This document shows, piece after piece, positions 1 to 5,969 of a DNA stretch of 13,401 bases. The stretch covers positions 1-13,401 of the forward strand of contig CAMURM010000013.1 of assembly GCA_947097535.1 (NCBI GenBank), given 5' to 3'. Position 1 is the first letter of the stretch. Each line of letters starts with the position of its first letter. Below the pieces are notes generated by a model, which saw nothing but the letters and a program-made list of their open reading frames with translations, was not told the DNA's origin and made no database searches. The position numbers were made by a program, and so were the translations under genes. This stretch comes from an uncultured Selenomonas sp. (GTDB lineage Bacteria > Bacillota > Negativicutes > Selenomonadales > Selenomonadaceae).

Positions 1-39
1 ATACAGCGCATCTGCGCAAATCTGGGCGACTTCATTTTA

Positions 40-282
40 TCAGCGTTTCCTTAAACTTTCAAAATAACTTCTCACAGATTCCTCCAGATCATCGCCAATC
101 TGGATACGATCAAACGCATATCGTCTTTCGCTCCTGCAATCACCCCCCCACAAAAGCCTCTCTTCCAACTTCGGATTTCGATTCTGCTCGTATTTCTCAT
201 ACTCGTTATACACGATTCGATGCACTCTATGCACAGGCAGCGGTGCATTCGCAATGAGCCGGCATCCCGCTTTTCTCCACAC
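40..282 (-). CDS. Doubtful short ORF after a cobalamin riboswitch
   Basis: This is an 80-residue open frame that I do not recognise. It begins with GTG inside the U-tract of the upstream terminator and has no convincing ribosome binding site, so the stated start is probably wrong; later GTG codons in the frame are alternatives. The C-terminal half is charged and protein-like (ERRYAFDRIQIGDD region), with no membrane segment. It lies just downstream of the cobalamin riboswitch and terminator, so it, or a gene beyond the left edge, would be the regulated gene. It may be the remnant of a decayed B12-regulated gene, or not coding at all. A second overlapping frame (302-72) is equally open and has no better support. 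Confidence 0.22.
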   Translation of the reverse strand: MWRKAGCRLIANAPLPVHRVHRIVYNEYEKYEQNRNPKLEERLLWGGDCRSERRYAFDRIQIGDDLEESVRSYFESLRKR

Positions 283-317
283 AAAAAGTCCGTTTCCACC
301 AAGGAACCGGACTTTAA
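283..317 (-). terminator. Intrinsic terminator of the cobalamin riboswitch
   Basis: Read leftward, AAAGTCCG (315-308) pairs perfectly with CGGACTTT (292-285). An inner TTCC/GGAA pairing closes a small loop, and a run of five T follows. It sits about 105 nt after the end of the aptamer, as expected for a transcriptional expression platform. The 5' arm could instead pair with GGACTTAAT at the start of the aptamer (near 577-569), an alternative fold that would prevent termination; that part is inference. Confidence 0.7.
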
Positions 318-421
318 TCTAGGCTATACAAAGACACCCTGCCTGATAAACTCAGGTACAGCGTGAGCATCCATGTATACAAAATCTCCATCCCCGTCAC
401 TCGCAGGTCTATCGGCGATTG

Positions 422-590
422 TCAATCAGGCAGTTCTCCTGGCTTCAGTTCATCGTTTCTTTGCGCCTTCCCAAGAAAGATCTCAGTGACTAAAAACGCT
501 ATGCGTTCTTCTGCAAAGTCGCTCGCTGTTACAGTGGCGTGACCGCTTTGGCTTATACCAAATTCCCTATTAAGTCCAAAGACACCTAAT
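422..590 (-). promoter_or_regulatory. Cobalamin (B12) riboswitch
   Basis: The leftward transcript contains the conserved blocks of the cobalamin aptamer in order: an AGGTGTC start, AGGGAA, GCCACTGTAAC (the GCCACTGTAA core), AGTCACTGAGA, GGGAAGGCG, GATGAACTGAAG, and the B12 box GCCAGGAGAACTGCCTG. The usual box reads GCCAGGAGACCTGCC, so there is one change (GAC to GAA). It follows a strong promoter and precedes an intrinsic terminator. Riboswitches of this class lower expression of B12 transport or synthesis genes, or of B12-independent isoenzymes, when adenosylcobalamin or a related cobalamin binds. Nine bases at its 3' end (425-433) are perfectly complementary to 339-347 downstream, offering a competing pairing for the expression platform. 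Confidence 0.92.
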
Positions 591-614
591 TCAATCATAT
601 GAAATTTTTATTAT

Positions 615-643
615 ATGATAACATGAGGCCTTTAACGTGTCAA
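615..643 (-). promoter_or_regulatory. Promoter of the cobalamin riboswitch transcript
   Basis: Read leftward: a perfect -35 box TTGACA (643-638), a 17-nt spacer, and the -10 box TATCAT (620-615), which matches TATAAT at five of six positions. Transcription would start near 608, about 18 nt before the aptamer. A second TATAAT (615-610) overlaps but has no matching -35 box. A 7-bp inverted repeat, ATCATAT/ATATGAT (594-600 and 613-619), overlaps the -10 region and start point. Confidence 0.7.
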
Positions 644-667
644 TCAAAAACCATAATATTGTTGGCA

Positions 668-777
668 GTGTAAACTACACGCACAAACGTCCACTTTGTG
701 GACATTGTGCGCCGCCCTTACATGAAAGAGCCAATCAGTCTGCGCCTACGGCTTGACTTCTTGGACTTTCATGGTAA
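668..777. repeat. Gene-free stretch with three adjacent stem-loops
   Basis: Three inverted repeats lie side by side. The first is GTGTA-AAC-TACAC (668-680). The second is a long hairpin (680-711): CGCACAA, then GTCCAC-TTT-GTGGAC, then TTGTGCG, with one small internal bulge. The third is a nested structure (718-776): TTACATGAAAG pairs with CTTTCATGgTAA, AGTC with GACT inside it, and GCC-TAC-GGC at the tip. None has a T-run that would make it an ordinary terminator, and I see no open frame. It could be a small structured RNA or the remains of a short non-coding mobile element; the function is unknown. Confidence 0.5.
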
Positions 778-785
778 TTCTCTGA

Positions 786-815
786 AAAATAAAGAAGCAG
801 CCCTTGCAGGCTGCC
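786..815 (-). terminator. Terminator after the guanylate-kinase-like gene
   Basis: Read leftward, GCAGCC and GGCTGC pair around a short loop (814-797), followed by CTTTATTTTT. It begins a few bases after the stop codon of the gene at 819-1403, so it ends that single-gene transcript. Confidence 0.7.
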
Positions 816-818
816 CCT

Positions 819-1403
819 TTACTGCACGCATTCCTTGAGCTTTTCCGGCGGCAGGAGCTGCATCAGCCCCATGATCGCCAAAACTTGAGCGAACGCAGTG
901 CCCGGATCCTTCGCACTCTTGATTTTCACGACATGCGTGGCGTTCTTCCAGTTATCGAACTCATTATTGTTCTCTGCGTATTCCAAATGATACTTTATTT
1001 CATTATTTTTATGTCCGAGGCGGATCATGCGCTCGACGAGCGTCAGATAGTCCACCATGAGGAAAATCGTCTCGAAGTTCTCTTTCAAAAGGCGTGTGAG
1101 CTGCTTGATGCCGTTTGCCTCCAGCATCAAGAGGCTGATCTTATGCTCCTGCAGCGCCGAAAGAACATCCTTCTTCAGGATGCCGTAATAATCGCCCTTG
1201 TAGGTGACGCGCACGACGAACTCCTGCTTGAAGAACTCCGCCTTGCTGACGAAGCGATAAAATCTTTCATCGGAGTCAATCTTTCCCGGCTGCCGCGTCG
1301 TATACAGCGGAATGTAGTGAATCCCGAGCTGCATGAGCTTGTCGATCAGCACCGTCTTACCCGAGGCGTGGGGCCCGATCAGCGCATAAATCTTGTTTGT
1401 CAT
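819..1403 (-). CDS. Guanylate kinase-like P-loop protein
   Basis: A 194-residue soluble protein resembling guanylate kinase, which phosphorylates GMP to GDP with ATP. The start at 1403 has AGAGG just upstream and places the P-loop near the N-terminus as usual; a longer TTG-started frame (from 1514) adds an unlikely leader. Seen: Walker A GPHASGKT (10-17), the GMP-side YTTRQPG (34-40), a YRFVSKAEF segment (49-57) like the family's YFVS..EF, and GDYYG (70-74) matching GNYYGT. Canonical enzymes have an acidic residue before GNYYG (AEVHGNYYG); here it reads VRVTYKGDYYG. EANG (95-98) stands where D-x-x-G is expected. Nucleotide specificity may therefore differ. It has its own promoter and terminator. 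The housekeeping gmk may lie elsewhere, and this may be a divergent paralogue. Confidence 0.8.
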   Translation of the reverse strand: MTNKIYALIGPHASGKTVLIDKLMQLGIHYIPLYTTRQPGKIDSDERFYRFVSKAEFFKQEFVVRVTYKGDYYGILKKDVLSALQEHKISLLMLEANGIKQLTRLLKENFETIFLMVDYLTLVERMIRLGHKNNEIKYHLEYAENNNEFDNWKNATHVVKIKSAKDPGTAFAQVLAIMGLMQLLPPEKLKECVQ

Positions 1404-1530
1404 AATCCTCTCCCAAAAACAGGCTGCGGCAGGCGCTAAAAAAGAGGACTCTCTCCTTTTTCTCTCCCATATTAGGACTCCTGCCCCTGAAATAAAAAGA
1501 TAAAGGTCACGCAAAATCCTCTCACGTGCT

Positions 1531-1559
1531 ATGATACATCATTTCTCCGCCTTTGCCAA
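1531..1559 (-). promoter_or_regulatory. Promoter of the guanylate-kinase-like gene
   Basis: Read leftward: TTGGCA (1559-1554), a 17-nt spacer, and TATCAT (1536-1531). The start point would be near 1524, giving a leader of about 120 nt. A perfect 13-bp palindrome CGATTC-T-GAATCG (1577-1589) lies just upstream, between this gene and the divergent PLP-enzyme gene, and might be an operator. Confidence 0.6.
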
Positions 1560-1737
1560 CCATATTTTCACTCCGTCGATTCTGAATCGTTCTTAATTTT
1601 CTCTTAGAGCGACTCCGGTCTCTGCGCGAAAAACTTTGTGCAGGAAAAGGAAATGCGCGGAAAAAAGCGAATACTACCAATACGAAGGAAATATCCGACA
1701 GGACGAAAACCATATTATACGGAAGGCGGGATGCTCC

Positions 1738-2733
1738 ATGTATTTCTACTGCGAAAAGTGCAAGAAAAAATATCCCATCAGCTCGATGAACTACCGCTGC
1801 GAATGCGGCGGCATGTTCCATCTGAACAAATCGGCAAACGAGGAGACCGTGCATGACATCACGATCGGGCACATGCGCACCGACCTCTTGAGCATCAAGA
1901 TCGATGCCATCGAATACCTGCTGAAGACGGAGAACCTCCTGCCGACGGGATCCTTCAAGGACCGCGGCGCCTACACGCTGATCAACGAGATCCACCACGT
2001 CGGCATCGACAAGATCGCCCTCGACTCCGCAGGCAACGCCGGCGCTTCCATCGCCGCGCACGCGGCGGCGGCGAACATCGACTGCACGGTCTATGTCCCG
2101 AAGGAAACTTCGCCCGACAAGCTGCGCCAGATTGCCGCCTACGGCGCCAAGATCGTCAAGACCGAGGGCGGTCGCATGGGCGCGTGCCAGACGGTCAAGG
2201 AGAACCTCGGCGACGCCTACTACGCTTCACACGTCTACAACCCGCTCTTCTTCGAGGGCATGAAGGCGATGGCATACGAGATCTACGAGCAGCTCGGCGA
2301 GAGCGTGCCCGAGTACATCTTCATGCCCGTCGGCAACGGCACAATGCTCTTAGGCCTCTACTACGGCTTCATCGAGATCGGCCGCCTGCCGCGCCTCATG
2401 CCCGTGCAAAGCAAGAACTGCGCCCCGCTCTACGAGGCGTTCAACAAGCTCCCCGCGAATCCAAAGAAGGAGACGATCGCCGAATCCATCCGCATCGAAG
2501 CGCCCAAACGCCTGCACGATATGATCGCCGCCGTCACGAACAGCGGCGGTGACGTACTCATCGTCGACGACGAGGACATCGTGAAGTGCAAGGAACTGCT
2601 CGGTCATCGCGGCATCTATGTGGAAACGACGAGCGCCGCTGCCCTCGCCGGCGCCATGCAGATCTTCGGCACGGCAAAGCCGGACAACTACCGCGTCGTC
2701 GTACCGCTGACAGGCTCGGGACTCAAAGGCTGA
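1738..2733 (+). CDS. Threonine synthase-like PLP enzyme with N-terminal zinc ribbon
   Basis: A 331-residue fold-type II PLP enzyme. The start at 1738 is chosen because the zinc ribbon begins at once and GGAAGG lies 11 nt upstream; a 34-residue upstream extension in frame is unlikely. Seen: Cys5, Cys8, Cys21 and Cys23 forming a CxxC...CxC ribbon; PTGSFKDRGA (69-78), whose lysine (74) should bind PLP; SAGNAGAS (97-104), the phosphate and substrate loop; PVGNGTMLLG, the glycine-rich phosphate loop; and a C-terminal PLTGSGLKG matching the LTGHGLKD of threonine synthases. Threonine synthase converts O-phosphohomoserine to threonine, but homologues with this fold act on other substrates, and GSGLKG for GHGLKD is a deviation. 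No hom or thrB gene is nearby, so specificity is not supported by context. No clear promoter was found upstream. Confidence 0.85.
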   Translation: MYFYCEKCKKKYPISSMNYRCECGGMFHLNKSANEETVHDITIGHMRTDLLSIKIDAIEYLLKTENLLPTGSFKDRGAYTLINEIHHVGIDKIALDSAGNAGASIAAHAAAANIDCTVYVPKETSPDKLRQIAAYGAKIVKTEGGRMGACQTVKENLGDAYYASHVYNPLFFEGMKAMAYEIYEQLGESVPEYIFMPVGNGTMLLGLYYGFIEIGRLPRLMPVQSKNCAPLYEAFNKLPANPKKETIAESIRIEAPKRLHDMIAAVTNSGGDVLIVDDEDIVKCKELLGHRGIYVETTSAAALAGAMQIFGTAKPDNYRVVVPLTGSGLKG

Positions 2734-2756
2734 ACGCGAAGCGATTGTACGCACAC

Positions 2757-2789
2757 AGCGGCGCACTTTTCCGGCAAAAGTGCGCCGCT
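2757..2789 (+). terminator. First hairpin after the PLP-enzyme gene
   Basis: A perfect 14-bp stem, AGCGGCGCACTTTT / AAAAGTGCGCCGCT, around a CCGGC loop. Only a short T-poor tail follows, so it is a weaker terminator alone, but it stands just before a better one. Confidence 0.6.
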
Positions 2790-2801
2790 CTTGACAGCAG
2801 G

Positions 2802-2837
2802 AAAAGCAGCTCGATCAACGCGTTCGAGCTGCTTTTT
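2802..2837 (+). terminator. Strong intrinsic terminator after the PLP-enzyme gene
   Basis: A 13-bp perfect stem, AAAAGCAGCTCGA / TCGAGCTGCTTTT, with a 9-nt loop, ending in five T. A-rich and T-rich flanks make it potentially bidirectional. Together with the preceding hairpin it insulates the downstream biotin carboxylase unit. Confidence 0.85.
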
Positions 2838-2997
2838 CTATCCGTGGTTCCTCAAAGCAAGACGCTCGAATCGCCTACGGCAAGGCTGTCAGAGCGCAGC
2901 CTGCCATCTTGCCGCCGAATAATATTCATAACATTCTACAACAATATACAATATGAAAAATACAAGCTGATTTCCATAAGAAACACGATTCTTTTCA
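2838..2997. other. Gene-free spacer with one nested stem-loop
   Basis: No credible gene is seen between the terminator and the biotin carboxylase promoter. The only structure noticed is CGGCAAG (2878-2884) pairing with CTTGCCG (2908-2914), enclosing GGCTG/CAGCC (2884-2888 and 2897-2901). No T-run follows. The rest is AT-rich and featureless. Confidence 0.4.
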
Positions 2998-3026
2998 TTG
3001 AAAAAAGGCGATTCTCGTGCTAGAAT
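2998..3026 (+). promoter_or_regulatory. Promoter of the biotin carboxylase gene
   Basis: TTGAAA (2998-3003), a 17-nt spacer and TAGAAT (3021-3026) form a good sigma-A-type promoter. Transcription should begin near 3033, leaving a leader of roughly 86 nt that includes both tandem repeats. Confidence 0.7.
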
Positions 3027-3037
3027 ATGTCTGTCAC

Positions 3038-3074
3038 GATAAATGCAAGCTATCATTGATAAATGCAAGTTATC
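3038..3074 (+). repeat. Tandem 17-nt repeats at the biotin carboxylase transcription start
   Basis: GATAAATGCAAGCTATC (3038-3054) and GATAAATGCAAGTTATC (3058-3074) differ at one position and repeat with a 20-bp period. Each unit is itself bounded by an inverted GATA/TATC pair (GATAA/TTATC in the second). They start about 5 nt after the predicted start point, where a bound repressor would block transcription. They do not resemble the FapR, FabT or BirA operators known to me. Function is inferred from position only. Confidence 0.6.
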
Positions 3075-3118
3075 GTCTAAGATTTTCTCATACAAGAAAC
3101 GAACGGGAGGCTGCACTT

Positions 3119-4525
3119 ATGTTCAAGAGAATCCTCATCGCCAACCGCGGCGAGATCGCCGTCCGCGTCATCCGCGCCTGTCAAGAGCTCGGCATTGAGG
3201 CGGTCGCCATCTACTCGGACGCCGATAAGAATGCCCTGCATGTCCAGCTCGCCGACCTCACCTACCGCGTCGGCCCCGCCGACGCGACGGAAAGCTACCT
3301 CAACAAGGAAGCCGTACTCGAGGCGGCAATCAAGACGAAATCCGAAGCGATCCATCCGGGCTACGGTTTCCTCTCCGAGGATGCCGACTTCGCTGAGATG
3401 GTCACGAACGCCGGCATTGTCTGGATCGGCCCCATGCCCGAGACGCTGCGCCTCGTCGGCGACAAAGATGCGGCGCGCGCCGCCATGGCGCCTTCGGGCA
3501 TACCGATGTCAAAGGGCAGCGCGCCGCTCGAAGACAACGAGATGGCTCTGAAAGCGGCGGAGGAAGTCGGCTACCCCGTCATCTTGAAGCCCGTATCGGG
3601 CGGCGGCGGCAAGGGCATGTTCGTCGCGCATTCCGAAGAGGATCTCAAGAATATCCTGCAGCTCGTCGATCTCAAGAAGGTCGTCCACTACTTCGAGCAC
3701 TATATCGAGCATTCGCGTCACATCGAAGCGCAGATCCTCGCCGACAACTACGGCACGGTGCTCTTCCTCGGCGAGCGCGAGTGCTCGCTGCAGCGCCGCA
3801 ACCAAAAGCTCCTCGAAGAGTCGCCGTCCGTCGCGCTCACCGAAGAAATGCGCCGCGAAATCGGCCGCCTCGCCATCAAGGCAGCGAAGAGCGTCCACTA
3901 CTCGAACGCCGGCACCGTCGAGTTCCTGCTCGACCTCGCCGACAATAAGTTCTATTTCATGGAAATCAACCCGCGCGTGCAGGTCGAGCATGCCATCACG
4001 GAAGCCGTCACGGGCGTCGACATCGTGCGCCGCCAGATCCAAATCGCCGACGGCGAGCCGCTCGGGCTCATGCAGAAAAACATCAAGATTCGCGGCCACG
4101 CTATCGAGTGCCGCATCAACGCCGAAGACCCCGACAACAACTTCCTGCCGTCTCCCGGCCTCATCACCTTCATGCACGAGCCGAGCGGCCCGCGCGTGCG
4201 CTTCGACAGCGGTGTGACGACAGGACTGACGATCGAGCCGTGGTACGATTCGCTTATCGCCAAGGTCATCGTCCACGGCAGGACGCGCGGCGACGCCATC
4301 AAGATCATGGAGCGCGCCCTGAGCGAGTTTCGCATCGAAGGCGTCAAGACGACAATCGCCCTGCACCAGAAGATTCTCGAAGACAACTACTTCCGCACGG
4401 GCAACATCGACACACAGTTCATCAAGCGTCGCATCACCTACTACGAGAACGAGCCGAAGAAGCTCAAGCTCAAGGACAAACTCGACCTCGCCGCCTCCAT
4501 CAACGCGAGCATGTATTACGCATAA
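3119..4525 (+). CDS. accC: Biotin carboxylase (acetyl-CoA/pyruvate carboxylase subunit type)
   Basis: A 468-residue biotin carboxylase, which uses ATP and bicarbonate to carboxylate biotin on a carrier protein. The start at 3119 follows GGGAGG by 8 nt and gives the standard N-terminus FKRILIANRGEIAVR; the in-frame upstream extension is not used. Seen: Lys116, Lys157 (VILKP), the glycine-rich loop SGGGGKGM (160-167), His201, Lys230, Glu268 (AGTVEFL), MEINPRVQVEH (281-291) with Glu282 and Arg286, and Arg332 in ECRINAED. All catalytic positions appear intact. NPRVQVEH is closer to pyruvate carboxylase than to the NTRIQVEH common in AccC, so the partner complex is uncertain. No biotin carrier or carboxyltransferase gene is adjacent; it is a single-gene unit between two terminators. 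Confidence 0.93.
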   Translation: MFKRILIANRGEIAVRVIRACQELGIEAVAIYSDADKNALHVQLADLTYRVGPADATESYLNKEAVLEAAIKTKSEAIHPGYGFLSEDADFAEMVTNAGIVWIGPMPETLRLVGDKDAARAAMAPSGIPMSKGSAPLEDNEMALKAAEEVGYPVILKPVSGGGGKGMFVAHSEEDLKNILQLVDLKKVVHYFEHYIEHSRHIEAQILADNYGTVLFLGERECSLQRRNQKLLEESPSVALTEEMRREIGRLAIKAAKSVHYSNAGTVEFLLDLADNKFYFMEINPRVQVEHAITEAVTGVDIVRRQIQIADGEPLGLMQKNIKIRGHAIECRINAEDPDNNFLPSPGLITFMHEPSGPRVRFDSGVTTGLTIEPWYDSLIAKVIVHGRTRGDAIKIMERALSEFRIEGVKTTIALHQKILEDNYFRTGNIDTQFIKRRITYYENEPKKLKLKDKLDLAASINASMYYA

Positions 4526-4540
4526 AGCCTTTCCACATGC

Positions 4541-4572
4541 AAAAAGCCGCCGAATTTTCCCGGCGGCTTTTT
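4541..4572 (+). terminator. Bidirectional terminator between convergent genes
   Basis: AAAAAGCCGCC (4541-4551) and GGCGGCTTTTT (4562-4572) form an 11-bp stem with a 10-nt loop. The A-run and T-run make it work on both strands. It ends the biotin carboxylase gene and also lies 24 nt after the stop of the leftward methyltransferase gene. Confidence 0.9.
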
Positions 4573-4596
4573 GCTGCTCCGTCCATCACCCTAATC

Positions 4597-5148
4597 TCAC
4601 AGCCTGCAATGATAGACGAATGCGGGCGGAAAATTGCGCACCTCGAATCCGAGCCGCACCTCACGAAAAATCTGATGAAGCAGCGGATAGATTTGCAGCG
4701 AATACTGAAACGCGACGAACTCACCACGCTCTTTCAGCGACTCGCAAACGCCATAGAGAATCTTTTTACTGAGCTCTTTGCCGAGCACAGCGAAAGGAAG
4801 TCCAGAGATAATGCAATCTGCCTTCCTCATGCCGAACTTCTGCATGAGGAAAGGAAGATTTTCCGCCTGTGCGCCAAATTTCATACGAGGGAAGCGCTCC
4901 ATCAGATTCTCGCGCAGCAGCTTGTCCTGCTCGATAATGAGCGCGCGGCAGTCCGGACGCTTATGCGCCTCGATATATGATGTAAAGACGCCTGTCCCAG
5001 CACCCAGCTCTACGACCTGCTTTACATTTTCCCAATCCAGCCTCTTCATCATTGTTTGTGCAAGGTACTTCGTACTCGGCGTGACACTGCCGATCTGCAT
5101 TGGATGAGCAATGAACTTTTTCAAAAAGATACTGCGTTCTGCCAACAT
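4597..5148 (-). CDS. PmtA-like phospholipid N-methyltransferase family protein
   Basis: A 183-residue class I SAM-dependent methyltransferase. Seen: the family opening FLKKFIAHPMQIGSVTPST (8-26), the SAM-binding VVELGAGTGVFT (45-56), acidic Glu73 at the end of the second strand, a SGLPFAVL segment (115-122) and a C-terminal NFPPAFVYHC. These match bacterial PmtA-type enzymes, which methylate phosphatidylethanolamine, and related rRNA-methyltransferase-like proteins. The start at 5148 is preceded by GGGAG. An in-frame ATG at 5208 overlaps the PAP2 stop by 4 nt (ATGA) and would add 20 very basic residues; it has no clear ribosome binding site but would couple the two genes. The neighbouring PAP2 phosphatase supports a membrane-lipid role. 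The substrate is not shown by the sequence. Confidence 0.82.
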   Translation of the reverse strand: MLAERSIFLKKFIAHPMQIGSVTPSTKYLAQTMMKRLDWENVKQVVELGAGTGVFTSYIEAHKRPDCRALIIEQDKLLRENLMERFPRMKFGAQAENLPFLMQKFGMRKADCIISGLPFAVLGKELSKKILYGVCESLKERGEFVAFQYSLQIYPLLHQIFREVRLGFEVRNFPPAFVYHCRL

Positions 5149-5204
5149 GATTCTTGCTCCCTTCACTTTTATACGAATGAAGCGGCGGCCTTTGCGATAC
5201 GGCT

Positions 5205-5807
5205 TCATGAGCGAGGATTCTCAACAGGTACAGGAATTTCTCCGAGCCGAGGTTCAACACGCCAGGAGGGCGGCAAAGAGGCGAAGACCTTGCCCGAGAT
5301 ACGCCATGCCAAAGTGCCAAAGACGATGCCGAGGAGTGCTCCCGCCAGCACATCGCTCGGATAATGGACAAAGAGATAAATACGTGAAAGGCCGATTCCT
5401 GCAGCAAGCCCGAGTACGGCTACACCCCAGCGACGGGACACGCCGCAAAAGATGGCAGTAGCTGCCACAAACGAGCCGAACGTGTGCCCCGATGGAAAGG
5501 AAAAATCCGTTGGAGCCTGGATGAGCAAAGGCATCCATGGGAAGTCAATGCAGGGACGGGCGCGCATGACAAGATGCTTCAATATGCCGTTGCCGACGAG
5601 CAGGCTGAAGAGCAGCCCGATAAAAACGGCAATGCCAAGACGCCGCCAGCGCTTTTTCATCAGCAGCACAGTACCGATAAGGATCCAGACCGCCCCCATA
5701 TCTCCCACCTTGGAAAGGCCGACCATCAGGGGCGATAATGTCTGCGACACCACATGTGCCTGCACCCAGAAGCTCACCGTTCTGTCCGCCAACACCAAAT
5801 AATCCAT
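5205..5807 (-). CDS. PAP2-family membrane phosphatase
   Basis: A 200-residue integral membrane phosphatase. All three PAP2 signature motifs are present: KHLVMRARP (77-85), PSGH (105-108) and SRIYLFVHYPSD (141-152), giving the catalytic His108 and His148 with Asp152. Hydrophobic segments at about 38-50, 58-74, 110-122, 128-140 and 154-166 fit the usual multi-span topology. Family members remove phosphate from undecaprenyl pyrophosphate, phosphatidic acid or phosphatidylglycerophosphate; the sequence does not decide among these. The ATG at 5807 has AGAGG about 10 nt upstream. It is the first gene of a two-gene leftward unit with the methyltransferase. A TATACT box upstream may be its promoter. 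Confidence 0.9.
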   Translation of the reverse strand: MDYLVLADRTVSFWVQAHVVSQTLSPLMVGLSKVGDMGAVWILIGTVLLMKKRWRRLGIAVFIGLLFSLLVGNGILKHLVMRARPCIDFPWMPLLIQAPTDFSFPSGHTFGSFVAATAIFCGVSRRWGVAVLGLAAGIGLSRIYLFVHYPSDVLAGALLGIVFGTLAWRISGKVFASLPPSWRVEPRLGEIPVPVENPRS

Positions 5808-5839
5808 TTTGCATGCGCCTCTTTTCTTTTGATGTGCTT

Positions 5840-5845
5840 AGTATA
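5840..5845 (-). promoter_or_regulatory. Possible -10 box for the PAP2-methyltransferase unit
   Basis: TATACT, read leftward, lies about 33 nt before the PAP2 start. No good -35 box is found at the right distance, so this rests on the -10 match and on the need for a start between the PcfJ-type gene and this unit. Confidence 0.3.
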
Positions 5846-5969
5846 CCTCCCATATCTAAACAGAAACTAAACGCTTTCATACACCTCGCAAAACTCGTGA
5901 AGTATGTATGGGATTGCGAATACAAAAGAGTCGCCCCTCTCAACTTTCGCAGATCATCCATGACGATCG

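Noticed and set aside
1..35. ATG at 35 on the minus strand, running off the left edge, as the start of a riboswitch-controlled gene
   Set aside because: Only about 11 codons are visible, the AAGGA upstream is 12 nt away, and the peptide is not recognisable. It remains possible but cannot be supported.
1..60. Resemblance of the sequence around 40-58 (TTTAAGGAAACGCTG on the minus strand) to an insertion sequence end
   Set aside because: No matching inverted repeat, target duplication or transposase is visible in the window; the likeness is only an impression.
329..586. Direct repeat CAAAGACACC at 329-338 and 577-586 as evidence for a second, degenerate riboswitch copy
   Set aside because: No other conserved aptamer block follows the left copy; the downstream part is better explained as the terminator of the single riboswitch.
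804..1439. Long plus-strand open frame opposite the guanylate-kinase-like gene
   Set aside because: It is a shadow: the minus strand has the P-loop, ribosome binding site, promoter and terminator, and the plus-strand product has no recognisable features.
743..2881. Shared 10-mer CGCCTACGGC at 743-752 and 2872-2881 as a dispersed repeat
   Set aside because: Dozens of 10-base matches are expected by chance in a window of this size, and the flanks do not match.
3509..4366. Long minus-strand open frame opposite the biotin carboxylase gene
   Set aside because: Codon-bias mirror of a GC-rich gene; the carboxylase motifs on the plus strand are decisive.
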